NCBI GenBank assembly: GCA_902792895.1
Contig: CADBBK010000002.1
Coordinates: 62,001 to 126,000, forward strand
Length of the DNA stretch: 64,000 nucleotides
Direction: 5' to 3'
Origin: an uncultured Bacteroidales bacterium
GTDB lineage: Bacteria; Bacteroidota; Bacteroidia; Bacteroidales; Muribaculaceae
Positions 45,134 to 54,092 of the stretch are shown piece after piece (positions within the stretch are counted from its first letter, which is position 1; every line of letters starts with the position of its first letter). Under the pieces are notes generated by a model. It was not told the DNA's origin. It made no database searches and saw only the letters and a program-made list of their open reading frames with translations. The position numbers were made by a program, and so were the translations under genes.

Positions 45134-45811
45134 TTACTGGTTGCTGGATTTTTTTAATCGCTTGTTCGCTAAATTGGCGTCAACTGATGATAGGCGGAAC
45201 GCGATTCTTGTGATTTGCGGACGTAGCGACAACTCGCCTGGATTGGTGCCTGGGGCGCTTTCGGGTACTGTCATGCCTCGCGAGGCATAAAACTCCCGCC
45301 AGTAGTCAGTCACCTGCCCCGAGGCATCATGGAATGACATCGGCACTGGCTCAAAAACAAGAATGCCTTGAGAATCAACATAGTTGAGCTGAACTAGCTC
45401 GCTGCAATAGATGGCGCTGTCACCTGGCAGGAACAGGTCATCGTAGGGCTTTCCCACCATCATGAGGCATCGCTTGATTGATTTGGGGATATCCACATCG
45501 GCATTCACTCTGCAGATGAGCACGCCACCGGGGTTCTCGCACCAGAAAGTGTCGATGGGTGTAAGGCATACAGCGGGCTTTTTTGCCTCGATGACATATA
45601 TCAGTCCGTTGTCGCCACCGATGCGGTGGACAATGCCCACATGGTCAATGGGCATGTTTCCGGCTTCACAGGTGACATCGGTAATGGCATTAGGTGACTC
45701 GGCACGGCAAAAAAGCAGGTCACCTTCCTGCAGCTCCACTCCCGATAGAGTCATGGCATAGAATGCCGACAGCAACAAGCACAGAATTATTTTAATACCA
45801 GGTGATGCCAT
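45134..45811 (-). CDS. YiiX/YebB-like NlpC/P60-type cysteine hydrolase
   Basis: A 225-residue exported protein with an N-terminal signal or anchor (IKIILCLLLSAFYAMTLSG). The permuted papain-like fold is shown by LQEGDLLFCR (about 27-36), IDHVGIVHR with the catalytic His (about 55-63), IEAKKPAVCLTPI and YCSELVQLNYV with the catalytic Cys (about 134-144). Family members cleave amide or ester bonds in cell-wall peptides or lipids; the substrate here is unknown. Its start overlaps the end of lptD by 20 bases, so the two are coupled, hinting at an envelope role. Confidence 0.85.
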   Translation of the reverse strand: MASPGIKIILCLLLSAFYAMTLSGVELQEGDLLFCRAESPNAITDVTCEAGNMPIDHVGIVHRIGGDNGLIYVIEAKKPAVCLTPIDTFWCENPGGVLICRVNADVDIPKSIKRCLMMVGKPYDDLFLPGDSAIYCSELVQLNYVDSQGILVFEPVPMSFHDASGQVTDYWREFYASRGMTVPESAPGTNPGELSLRPQITRIAFRLSSVDANLANKRLKKSSNQ

Positions 45812-48536
45812 TGCTCATGCTGGAGTGCTTGTCGTACTTCACGTCTTGCAGGATCGACGACTTGACGGCGATATGGAAATTGTAGCTCTTGTAGGGGCCC
45901 ACAGGCACAAAGCTGGCACTCATCTCAAAGCAGTGCATCTGACGCGAGATGGTGCAGTTCATGTAGGCAATCTTGTGGGTATCGAAGTTGTAGCTGGCCG
46001 ATGCCGTGAATGACCAGTTCTTGGTCGGTCTGATGTTGGCATTGAGGCTCAGGTTCTGCGTCCACTTGCCGTTGTACTCCAGCTTGTCGTAGTTGAATGT
46101 TCCGTAGCCGTAGGCCAACGAGTAGTTCACGGTCAAGCTCCACGGGAAATCCCACTTGGCATAGCCATCGATGAGTTCCAGGTCGGTGGTGGGACCGGAG
46201 CGGCCATCCTCTGACTCCTCGTTTTGTTCATCGTCACGGTCACGGGCGTTACGCTGTGACTGGTTTTTCTCGTCTTGTGACTTGGTCTTGTCCCGCTTGC
46301 GCTTGAAGGTGTCGTTGTTGAAGGTATAGGAGAACGAGGTGCCGGTGCTCGACAATCGTCCCCAACCGCCGCCGTTGAACAGGCGCAGCTTGTTAATGCG
46401 TACCGGGGTGCCGGCCGCATTGAGTCCATACTTGTACACGTCCCATGTCGCACTCAGGTTGAGGTTGAAACCCTTGGTGATGCGCAGCATGATGCTGGTG
46501 TTGAGGTTACTCCACTTGAGTGAGTCGGCAGCCAGGTTGCACGACTGGGACAAGGTGAAGTTCTCGATGAGCGAAATCTTCTTGAAACCGGTGCTGTCGT
46601 TATCGCTCTTGATTTTGGCCTCCAGGTTATTGGCGATGTTGAACGAGATGGTTCCCGACTTGTGCTCAGGAGCGTTGCCGAACATTCCGTGCTGGAAATA
46701 GCTATAGCGTGAATGGTGCGCTTTGCCGTTCTGGTCCTCATAATCAAGATTGCCGTAGTAGCCCCAGAACGGAGCACCGAATTCGGGCGCCGCCGAGAAT
46801 GTGATGCTGGGCGTCATCACGTGGCGCACCATCTGCAGTTTCTCTCCAAGTTTGCCCAGGAACTTCATGGGCTTGAAGAAGCCGTAAACCTTGGTGCTCA
46901 GTGTCACGCCGAAGTTGAAGTCAAAGATGTTATAGAAACCGTAGGTCGTATCCCTTACCACAGCACTGGCGTTAGGGTCCCACTGCTGGCGTATCTTGCT
47001 GGTGTACATGCGGTCGTTCATCGTCAGCGACGGTGTGATGTTGAAGTACTTGAACACGTTGAAGGTGGCCTGCACAGGTATGGTATGGCTCATGCCGTTG
47101 CGCCAGTCCTTGATTAGGCTCTTGTGCAGGAACTCGTCCTGCTTGGCGGTCAAGGAGTTCTGGAAACGTCCTGAATAGCTCACCTTGATTTTCTCGTACC
47201 ATCGTTCGTCGCCCACGGCATGCTTGCGCTTGAAGGGTGCCATCTGGGCCATGTTGATGGTCAGATTGGGGAACGAAACGGTAATCGTCGAGTCGGCAGT
47301 GCGCTGTGACACGTTGGCATTGGTCGAGATGGTCCAACGGCTGTTGGGAATCTTGTAAGTCAGGTTCACCGTGCTGCTCTTGGTGTTCTCGGTGAACGCG
47401 TTGGTGTAATAGGTGTTCAGGCTATTGCGCGAATAACCCGTTGTGGCAAAATTCACGCTTGCCGAGAATGTCAGGTAGGGATTAGCCTTCTGGTTCTGGC
47501 TGTGGCTCCACAAGACCTGGAAGTTCTTCATCTTGTTGTAGTCGGGATCGCCCTTCTGTCCCGTCACCGTCGTCAGGTAGTTGATGCTCACTGAACCCGA
47601 GAACTTGTAGCGCTTGGCATAGGACGACTGTGCCGACAGACCCCATGAGCCGCGTGTGTAGATTTCGCCTGTAAGCGCCAGATCGGCATGCTGGCCCAAT
47701 GCTAGGTAATAGCCGCCATTGCGCAGGTAGAAACCACGGTTATAGTCCTCGCCGACGGTGGGTACCAGGATACCACTCTGGTATTTCTCGCTGAAGGGGA
47801 AGTAGCCAAAGGGCACCGCAATGGGCAACGGCAGGTCTTCAAGCACCATGTAGGCTGGGCCCGTTACTACGTTGCTCTTGGGCTTGACTTTGGCTTTGGT
47901 CAGCTGGAAGTAGAAATGCGGGTGTTCGTGGTCATCACAGGTGGTATATTTTCCGTCCTTGATGTAATAGTAGTCGTCCTCGGTCTTCTTGGTGATGCCA
48001 CCGGTCAGGTAGCCCTCGCCCTGTTCGGTGACGATGTCGGTGATGTAGCCGCGCTTGGTCTTGAAGTTGTATTTCATCACGCGCGACTCATATTCGCCGC
48101 TCTTATCCTTGAACACGGGCTTGCCGTTGAGCTCACCCACACTGTCAAGAACTCCGATGGCATGAACCTGGCTGCTGTCCATGTCCATGCTGATTTGGGC
48201 CGCCGTCAGGTCAATGTCGCCATACACGACCTTGGTGTTGCCGTACATCGTGGCATGGCTCCTGCCCAGCAGAATCACGCTGTCCTTGGCATTGAACTCC
48301 ACCACATGGTCCAGATCCACCCGCTCGCGCACAAAGCGGCTCGTGTCGCGCACAGCGCCAGTGCCCTGCTTTGTCACCGCCTGCGTGACGGTTGTGTCGC
48401 CCTCACTGTTGACAATAGAGTCCACCATCTGCGTCAGGTCGAGCGCATTACCGCTCACTTGACCATGCGACAAACCCGGCAGCAGCATGAATGCTGCCAC
48501 CATCGCTAGGATGATATGAAGTGTCTTCTTCGTCAA
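45792..48536 (-). CDS. lptD: LPS-assembly outer-membrane protein LptD
   Basis: An outer-membrane barrel that inserts lipopolysaccharide into the outer leaflet. About 914 residues with a signal peptide (hydrophobic ILAMVAAFMLLPGLSHG). The N-terminal OstA-like beta-jellyroll domain lies at about 60-220, with the AKDSVILLGRSHATMYGNTKV start. VPFGYFPFSEKYQSGILVPTVGED marks the entry to a long LptD barrel. A charged loop KRKRDKTKSQDEKNQSQRN sits near 760. No ATG precedes the signal peptide: a TTG at 48536 (MTKKTLHIIL) is chosen. A TTG at 48557 coincides with the promoter -7 box, and the ATG at 48503 would lose the charged N-region. Confidence 0.88.
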   Translation of the reverse strand: MTKKTLHIILAMVAAFMLLPGLSHGQVSGNALDLTQMVDSIVNSEGDTTVTQAVTKQGTGAVRDTSRFVRERVDLDHVVEFNAKDSVILLGRSHATMYGNTKVVYGDIDLTAAQISMDMDSSQVHAIGVLDSVGELNGKPVFKDKSGEYESRVMKYNFKTKRGYITDIVTEQGEGYLTGGITKKTEDDYYYIKDGKYTTCDDHEHPHFYFQLTKAKVKPKSNVVTGPAYMVLEDLPLPIAVPFGYFPFSEKYQSGILVPTVGEDYNRGFYLRNGGYYLALGQHADLALTGEIYTRGSWGLSAQSSYAKRYKFSGSVSINYLTTVTGQKGDPDYNKMKNFQVLWSHSQNQKANPYLTFSASVNFATTGYSRNSLNTYYTNAFTENTKSSTVNLTYKIPNSRWTISTNANVSQRTADSTITVSFPNLTINMAQMAPFKRKHAVGDERWYEKIKVSYSGRFQNSLTAKQDEFLHKSLIKDWRNGMSHTIPVQATFNVFKYFNITPSLTMNDRMYTSKIRQQWDPNASAVVRDTTYGFYNIFDFNFGVTLSTKVYGFFKPMKFLGKLGEKLQMVRHVMTPSITFSAAPEFGAPFWGYYGNLDYEDQNGKAHHSRYSYFQHGMFGNAPEHKSGTISFNIANNLEAKIKSDNDSTGFKKISLIENFTLSQSCNLAADSLKWSNLNTSIMLRITKGFNLNLSATWDVYKYGLNAAGTPVRINKLRLFNGGGWGRLSSTGTSFSYTFNNDTFKRKRDKTKSQDEKNQSQRNARDRDDEQNEESEDGRSGPTTDLELIDGYAKWDFPWSLTVNYSLAYGYGTFNYDKLEYNGKWTQNLSLNANIRPTKNWSFTASASYNFDTHKIAYMNCTISRQMHCFEMSASFVPVGPYKSYNFHIAVKSSILQDVKYDKHSSMSNGITWY

Positions 48537-48554
48537 AATAGAGCTATCAAACGG

Positions 48555-48562
48555 CAAAATTA
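48555..48562 (-). promoter_or_regulatory. -7 promoter element of lptD
   Basis: TAATTTTG followed by CCG on the minus strand, overlapping the first possible TTG start and 19 bases before the chosen one. Confidence 0.5.
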
Positions 48563-48719
48563 CTTATTTTTTATGCAAGGTGCGCCACTTAGCAGGGATT
48601 TATTGTCAAGAATTGTGCCAAATTTGATTTTTTTAGCATCCCCCGCCCCATGGAACAAAGAATGAAGCAGCTGCAGAGAATCAAAATCCAACCTGAGTAT
48701 GGGAAAACCTCGAAATTAT

Positions 48720-48751
48720 TTTGGCTTTTCTCGTGAGTTTTCGTAAATTTG
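48720..48751 (+). promoter_or_regulatory. Promoter of hydG
   Basis: TTTG at 48720-48723, 20 bases, TAAATTTG at 48744-48751 followed by C. The leader to the hydG ATG is about 95 bases. Confidence 0.75.
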
Positions 48752-48853
48752 CAGGTTGTTATGTTACGTGCAATGCGGACAATCCTGTGATGTCCCGTTT
48801 CCCGGATGTAACGATTTACTTTACTATCAACTATTCACTAATGACTATATTAT

Positions 48854-50269
48854 ATGTATAACGTCAAGTCTATCCATGCCGATGAATTTATCGATGATAG
48901 CGAGATTCTGGAAACGCTCGCCTATGCCGAGAAAAACAAGAGTAACCGTGTTCTGATCGAGGCGATTATCGATAAGGCTGCCCTGTGCAAGGGCCTTACA
49001 CACCGCGAGGCTGCCGTGCTGCTCGACTGTGACCAGCCCGACCTGATTGAACGTTACGAGCAATTGGCGCGTGAAGTGAAGACGCGCTTCTACGGCAACC
49101 GCATCGTGATGTTCGCCCCGCTGTATTTGTCCAACTATTGCATCAACGGGTGCGTCTATTGTCCCTACCATGCCAAGAACAAAACCATTCCGCGCAAGAA
49201 ACTCAGCCAGGACGAGATCCGTGCCGAGGTCGAGGCGCTGGTCAAGATGGGCCACAAGCGCATCGCCCTGGAAGCAGGTGAGCACCCCGTGATGAACCCG
49301 CTAGAGTATATCCTGGAGTCCATCCACACGATTTATAGCACCAAGGTGGGCAATGGCGAAATCCGTCGATTGAACGTCAACATCGCCGCTACCGAAGTCG
49401 AGGCCTACGAGAAGCTGAAAGCGGCAGGCATCGGTACCTATATCCTGTTCCAGGAAACCTATAACCGCAAGAACTACGAGGCCCTGCATCCCACGGGCCC
49501 CAAGAGCAACTATTGCTACCACACCGAGGCTATGGACCGCGCTCAATTGGGTGGCTGTGACGATGTGGGCATCGGTGTGCTCTATGGTCTGACGACTTAC
49601 CGCTACGACTTTGTGGGCCTGCTGATGCATGCCGAGCATCTTGAGGCTCGTTTCGGCGTGGGACCGCACACCATCAGTGTGCCACGCATCTGCCCTGCCG
49701 AGGACATCACCCTCGACGAGTTCCCCGATGTGCTTCCCGACGACATCTTCTGCCGCATCATCGCCGTTATTCGATTGGCTGTGCCCTACACCGGCATGAT
49801 CATCTCTACCCGCGAGAGCCAGAGCGTGCGCGCCAAGGTGCTTGACCTGGGGGTGTCGCAGATCAGCGGCGGCAGCCGCACCAGTGTGGGTGGCTACACT
49901 ACCGTCGAGCGTCATGATGAGACGGCACAGTTCGACGTGAGCGACACCCGCACCCTCGACGAGGTCATCAACTGGCTGCTCTCCATCGGCTACCTGCCCA
50001 GTTTCTGCACCGCCTGCTACCGTTCGGGACGCACTGGCGACCGTTTCATGGAACTGTGCAAGGCCGGTAAGATTGGCGACATCTGCACGCCCAATGCACT
50101 GATGACGCTCAAGGAGTACCTCATGGACTTTGCCAGCGAGGACACAGTTGCTAAGGGCAATGCCCTCATCGAGAAAGAGTTGGCCAAGATCAAAAATGCC
50201 CGTGTGCGTGAGATCGCTGCCCAGCACATCAACGACATTGTTGGCGGTCAACGAGACTTCTACTTCTAA
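48854..50269 (+). CDS. hydG: [FeFe]-hydrogenase maturase HydG (radical SAM tyrosine lyase)
   Basis: Cleaves tyrosine to make the CO and CN ligands of the H-cluster iron. The 471-residue protein has the radical-SAM cluster motif NYCINGCVYC (CxxxCxxC, about 95-104) and the ThiH/HydG TIM barrel. The C-terminal auxiliary-cluster motif is FCTACYRSGRTGDRFMELCKA with C-x2-C and a further Cys (ICTPNA) 22 residues on. That auxiliary motif separates HydG from ThiH. It has its own promoter. A strong hairpin lies between it and hydF. Confidence 0.95.
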   Translation: MYNVKSIHADEFIDDSEILETLAYAEKNKSNRVLIEAIIDKAALCKGLTHREAAVLLDCDQPDLIERYEQLAREVKTRFYGNRIVMFAPLYLSNYCINGCVYCPYHAKNKTIPRKKLSQDEIRAEVEALVKMGHKRIALEAGEHPVMNPLEYILESIHTIYSTKVGNGEIRRLNVNIAATEVEAYEKLKAAGIGTYILFQETYNRKNYEALHPTGPKSNYCYHTEAMDRAQLGGCDDVGIGVLYGLTTYRYDFVGLLMHAEHLEARFGVGPHTISVPRICPAEDITLDEFPDVLPDDIFCRIIAVIRLAVPYTGMIISTRESQSVRAKVLDLGVSQISGGSRTSVGGYTTVERHDETAQFDVSDTRTLDEVINWLLSIGYLPSFCTACYRSGRTGDRFMELCKAGKIGDICTPNALMTLKEYLMDFASEDTVAKGNALIEKELAKIKNARVREIAAQHINDIVGGQRDFYF

Positions 50270-50288
50270 GTTTTAAAAACCGAAACAT

Positions 50289-50351
50289 CAAGAAATACAA
50301 CAAGACAAATAAATCAAATCTTTATTCTGTATTTGTTGTATTTCTTGTTTT
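50289..50351 (+). terminator. Terminator-like hairpin between hydG and hydF
   Basis: A 15-base perfect stem, CAAGAAATACAACAA (50289-50303) with TTGTTGTATTTCTTG (50333-50347), then TTTTATATAT. It ends only 15-19 bases before the hydF start, so it either ends hydG transcripts or controls read-through into hydF. Confidence 0.8.
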
Positions 50352-50365
50352 ATATATAATTGGTT

Positions 50366-51562
50366 GTGAACGGATTAAACAATACCCCGAGGAGTGAACG
50401 GTTGCACATTGCATTGTTCGGTCGACGCAATGCGGGCAAGTCTTCGCTCATCAATGCACTCACGGGACAGCAGATTGCCATCGTGAGCGATGTGGCTGGA
50501 ACTACGACCGACCCGGTGAGCAAATCGATGGAAATTCTGCCATTGGGCCCGTGTGTGCTGATCGACACGGCGGGATTTGACGACTCGGGCGCTGTGGGAG
50601 ACCTGCGCACCGAGCGCACCCGCGAAGTCATCAAGCAGACCGATATCGCCATTCTTGTCACCGACGGCACTACGCTCGACGACGAGGTGGCGTGGGCCAC
50701 ACTGCTCAAGCAGGCCAACGTACCCTATGTTGCTGCGTTGAATAAGGTGGATTTGATGCCTGAAGTGCCCTCTACCCTACTCACTGACATGGCCAAACGG
50801 CTGGGTTGTGACGTCATTCCCGTCAGTGCTATGAACGGAACGGGACTCGATGTGCTGCGTAGCACACTCGCTGGATTGATGCCCGAGAGCGGTAAGCAGT
50901 CCCTCACTGGCAATCTTGCCCAGGCAGGTGATACCGTGTTGCTGGTGATGCCACAAGACCCGCAGGCCCCTAAAGGCCGTCTCATCCTGCCCCAGGTGCA
51001 GACGTTGCGCGACCTAATGGATAAAGGTTGCATTGCCATCTGCTGCACAACCGAGGACATTGACCGTGCGTTGTCAAGTCTGCACGAACCGCCTCACTTG
51101 ATCATCACTGATTCCCAAGTGTTTGACATTGTTGAGAAGAAAAAGCCCGAGGGCACTCTGCTCACCTCATTCTCAGTGCTCATGGCAGCCCACAAGGGAG
51201 ATACCCGTTTCTTTGTCAGGAGTGCCATGACCATTGACCGGCTGACCGAACAGTCGCGTGTGCTTATTGCCGAGGCTTGCACCCATGCCCCTCTGGCCGA
51301 GGACATTGGGCGCGAAAAGATTCCCCGCATGCTGCGCCAGCGTGTGGGACAGGGATTGACGGTGGATATTGTGGCTGGAAAGGATTTTCCGCCTGACGTG
51401 ACGAGCTATGATCTGGTCATCCATTGCGGTGGTTGCATGTTCAATCGCAAGTTCATGCTCTCTCGTGTGGAGCAATGCCGGCGTCAAGGCACACCGATGA
51501 CCAACTACGGCATCACCATTGCCCATATCAAGGGCATCCTAGGGAAGGTGTCACTGCCGTAA
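50366..51562 (+). CDS. hydF: [FeFe]-hydrogenase maturation GTPase HydF
   Basis: The scaffold GTPase on which the diiron H-cluster precursor is built and handed to the hydrogenase. About 398 residues: an N-terminal GTPase domain with GRRNAGKSS (about 19-27), GTTTDP, DTAGFDD and NKVD, a dimerisation domain, then a C-terminal [4Fe-4S] domain with ACTHAPL and HCGGCM (CxH...HCxxC). There is no ATG near the start: GTG at 50366 gives MNGLNNTPRSERLHIALFGR, with a TTG two codons earlier as alternative. It converges with the next hydrogenase gene, 11 bases apart. Confidence 0.93.
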   Translation: MNGLNNTPRSERLHIALFGRRNAGKSSLINALTGQQIAIVSDVAGTTTDPVSKSMEILPLGPCVLIDTAGFDDSGAVGDLRTERTREVIKQTDIAILVTDGTTLDDEVAWATLLKQANVPYVAALNKVDLMPEVPSTLLTDMAKRLGCDVIPVSAMNGTGLDVLRSTLAGLMPESGKQSLTGNLAQAGDTVLLVMPQDPQAPKGRLILPQVQTLRDLMDKGCIAICCTTEDIDRALSSLHEPPHLIITDSQVFDIVEKKKPEGTLLTSFSVLMAAHKGDTRFFVRSAMTIDRLTEQSRVLIAEACTHAPLAEDIGREKIPRMLRQRVGQGLTVDIVAGKDFPPDVTSYDLVIHCGGCMFNRKFMLSRVEQCRRQGTPMTNYGITIAHIKGILGKVSLP

Positions 51563-51573
51563 ACAGCCGTTCT

Positions 51574-53379
51574 TTAAAGAATCGATTTATCGCGATATTT
51601 GGTATGAAGGAGTTCGTGGGCCTTGCCGTGAAGGGGCTCACCAAGGAATTCACGATATAAGCGCTGGATGACGGGATTCTCGTGGCTCTTGCGCAGCTTC
51701 TTGCCGACGTCCTCGCTGTAAATGGCTCGCTGGCGCGCTTTGATCACCTCGATATCGCCATGGTGATAGGGCTGTCCTGTGCCACCGATGCAGCCACCGG
51801 GACATGCCATGACCTCAATGACGTGATAATCAAATTCGCCTGCACGCAGTTTGTCCATCACGATGCGGGCATTGGCCAACGTGTTGACAACACAGACTTT
51901 CAAGTCAAATCCGTTGAGATCGATTGTCGCTTCACGGATACCATCAAGACCACGCACCTGCTCAAACTCGATGTGCGGAAGCGTCTTACCCGTAAACTCT
52001 TCGTAGACTGTGCGCAGCACAGCTTCCATCACGCCACCCGTTGTGCCAAAAATTGCACCGGCTCCTGAAGGATCACCCAGTGGCATATCAAATTCCGTGT
52101 CTCGCAATCGGTCAAAGTTGATGTTCATCCGTCGAATCAACTCGGCCAACTCAATAGTAGTAATCGAATAGTCCACATCAGGCGTGCCCTCGTTGATGAA
52201 CTCGTCGCGAGCACACTCATACTTCTTGGAGATACATGGCATGACCGAAACGACCACAAGATTCTCACGAGGAATACCCATGCGTTGAGCCCAGTAAGTC
52301 TTGAGAACTGCGCCAAGCATCTGGGCAGGAGACTTGCAGGTCGAGGGGTACTCACGCAAGTCGGGATACTCATTCTCGTAGAAATTCACCCAAGCGGGAC
52401 AACATGATGTGGTGATGGGAATCTTGACATTGCGATCACCGGCAATGAACTTCCTCAAGCGGTCAACCACCTCGGCTGCTTCTTCCATGATTGTGATATC
52501 GGCACCGAAATCGGTATCAAACACGTAATCAACACCAATCTTGCGCAGCGCCGTGATCATTTTGCCTGTAACGATGGTACCAGGAGGCATGCCGAACTCC
52601 TCGCCCAGCGCGTAGCGTACTGCCGGAGCCGTCTGTGCTACGACAATTTTGTCGGGGTCAGCCACATCGACCAGCAGGTCTTCCACATAATTGCGTTCAC
52701 ACAAAGCGCCCACAGGACCATGAATGGCATCAAAACGGCACTTGGTAGTACAATGCCCGCAACAGGTGCATTTATATGGATTGATGAGATGGGGGTGCCT
52801 CAAGTCTCCCACGATAGCGCTACTTGGGCAATTGCGTTTACAGGCGCTACATCCCTTGCATTTCTCTGGCGATATTTCATAAGACAGTACCGACAGGAAT
52901 TTCTTGCCACCGATCTCGTAGATGTAGTCATGCAACATGGCGTCCATCGACAACTGCTTGGGATAGGAACTCCAGTGCTTGGAGTCATCCATCAGTTGGT
53001 GGGCGGTGAAATCCACATATTGTAGTCTGTCAAGCAATTTGCCGTCAATGATGTGTGTCTTGACGATATCTTCTACATCCTCGGGACGCACATGCACGTA
53101 GGTCGTGTTGTCGGGCATAATCCTGACGATGGGTCCCTTGGCACAAAAGCCAAAGCACCCCGTTGCCACGACATCCACACGGCTGCCAAGTTCATACTCA
53201 GCAATAACCCTAATAAATCTGTCAATGATTTTCAAGCTGCCCGATTCATAGCAAGATGAGCCGCAGCAGCACAGGACTTGGATATGCTGGTTTGCGATCA
53301 GACCGTAAGCCTCCGAGGCATTGTCTGATTGTACGTTTTCATTCGTCTTGTTTGATGCGTCGTTAAGTTGAGAATCCAT
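51574..53379 (-). CDS. [FeFe]-hydrogenase with HydB-like [2Fe-2S] N-terminal domain
   Basis: A predicted hydrogenase of about 601 residues. An N-terminal thioredoxin-like [2Fe-2S] domain (about 30-135) has LCCCGSSC and TGCFGFC, followed by a linker resembling that of HydB (RLQYVDF...DDSKHW). Two [4Fe-4S] clusters follow (CKGCSACKRNCP and CTCCGHCTTKC), then a full H-cluster domain with TSCCPAW, MPCISKKYE and MACPGGC, and a small-subunit tail. The second Cys of TSCCPAW, used for proton transfer, is kept, so it should be catalytic. The ATG at 53379 is preferred to a TTG at 53385. It has its own promoter, separate from hydBAC, and no NAD/FMN domain. The electron partner is unknown. Confidence 0.9.
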   Translation of the reverse strand: MDSQLNDASNKTNENVQSDNASEAYGLIANQHIQVLCCCGSSCYESGSLKIIDRFIRVIAEYELGSRVDVVATGCFGFCAKGPIVRIMPDNTTYVHVRPEDVEDIVKTHIIDGKLLDRLQYVDFTAHQLMDDSKHWSSYPKQLSMDAMLHDYIYEIGGKKFLSVLSYEISPEKCKGCSACKRNCPSSAIVGDLRHPHLINPYKCTCCGHCTTKCRFDAIHGPVGALCERNYVEDLLVDVADPDKIVVAQTAPAVRYALGEEFGMPPGTIVTGKMITALRKIGVDYVFDTDFGADITIMEEAAEVVDRLRKFIAGDRNVKIPITTSCCPAWVNFYENEYPDLREYPSTCKSPAQMLGAVLKTYWAQRMGIPRENLVVVSVMPCISKKYECARDEFINEGTPDVDYSITTIELAELIRRMNINFDRLRDTEFDMPLGDPSGAGAIFGTTGGVMEAVLRTVYEEFTGKTLPHIEFEQVRGLDGIREATIDLNGFDLKVCVVNTLANARIVMDKLRAGEFDYHVIEVMACPGGCIGGTGQPYHHGDIEVIKARQRAIYSEDVGKKLRKSHENPVIQRLYREFLGEPLHGKAHELLHTKYRDKSIL

Positions 53380-53445
53380 TGACAATAAACCGGTTAATAG
53401 TTCTAGGGCTTGGAATTATGCAGGATTTCCACACAAATCCATTGA

Positions 53446-53477
53446 CAAAATTACTTGTTTTCGGCCAATCTTGCAAA
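53446..53477 (-). promoter_or_regulatory. Promoter of the HydB-like/hydrogenase fusion gene
   Basis: On the minus strand TTTG (53477-53474), 20 bases, TAATTTTG (53453-53446). The leader is about 60 bases. Confidence 0.75.
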
Positions 53478-53514
53478 AAATGGATATAATAATATTTGAA
53501 TATGTGTAATAAAC

Positions 53515-53553
53515 AAAGAGCAGGAGACCTCATGAGTTGGCCTCCTGCTCTTT
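53515..53553 (-). terminator. Intrinsic terminator after hydC
   Basis: A 12-base perfect stem, AAAGAGCAGGAG with CTCCTGCTCTTT, then GTTTATT on the minus strand, 19 bases past the hydC stop. It separates hydBAC from the downstream hydrogenase gene. Confidence 0.85.
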
Positions 53554-53571
53554 ATGAATGATTGTTCTGGA

Positions 53572-54066
53572 TCAATCCTGTGCAGATACGTTCTCGAGGA
53601 TCTGGCGAACGTCCTTGACGTCGAGACGGCCATAGACGTGCTCACCAATCATGACAACGGGAGCAAGACCACAGGCGCCCACGCAACGCAGGCAGTCGAG
53701 GGAGAACTTGCCGTCGGGGGTAGTTTCACCTACCTCAATGCCCAAGATGCGCTTGATCTCCTCAAGCAGACGCTCTGAGCCGCGTACGTAGCAAGCGGTA
53801 CCCAGGCAGACTGAAATCGGGTGCTTGCCCTTGGGGGTCATGGTGAAGAACGAGTAGAACGTCACCACGCCATAGACCTTGGAAGCAGGCACGCCCAGCT
53901 TGCGGGCGATGATGCGCTGCATCTCCTCGGGCAGATAGCCGTGAAGAGCCTGGCACTCGTGCAGCACGTTGATCAGTTCACCGGGCTTGTTGCCGTGCTT
54001 GTCGCAGATTTCCTCAACCTGTTGAACAACGGTACACGCCAGCTTGATTTCTTCTTTCTTCTTCAT
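53572..54066 (-). CDS. hydC: HydC / NuoE-like [2Fe-2S] subunit
   Basis: The small electron-transfer subunit of the trimeric NADH-dependent [FeFe]-hydrogenase. The 164-residue protein has a helical N-terminus with the NuoE pattern (ALHGYLPEEMQRIIARKLGVP) and the thioredoxin-like fold with cluster ligands in CLGTAC (about 91-96) and CLRCVGAC (about 129-136, Cys at both ends). It is the last gene of hydB-hydA-hydC, 26 bases after hydA, and ends at a strong terminator. An isolated NuoE of complex I is excluded by the context. Confidence 0.93.
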   Translation of the reverse strand: MKKKEEIKLACTVVQQVEEICDKHGNKPGELINVLHECQALHGYLPEEMQRIIARKLGVPASKVYGVVTFYSFFTMTPKGKHPISVCLGTACYVRGSERLLEEIKRILGIEVGETTPDGKFSLDCLRCVGACGLAPVVMIGEHVYGRLDVKDVRQILENVSAQD

Positions 54067-54092
54067 ATCGTTATTGATGTTTTGATTCGAAA

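Larger units (their letters stand above)
48537..48853. other. Gene-free divergent promoter region
   Basis: These 317 bases between lptD and hydG hold the two divergent promoters (48555-48562 minus, 48720-48751 plus) and a roughly 95-base hydG leader with short complementary segments. I see no gene in it. Confidence 0.7.

Noticed and set aside
51574-53379. The second hydrogenase as a sensory (HydS-like) protein
   Set aside because: It keeps the TSCCPAW proton-transfer cysteine and all H-cluster motifs and has no PAS domain, so a catalytic role is more likely.
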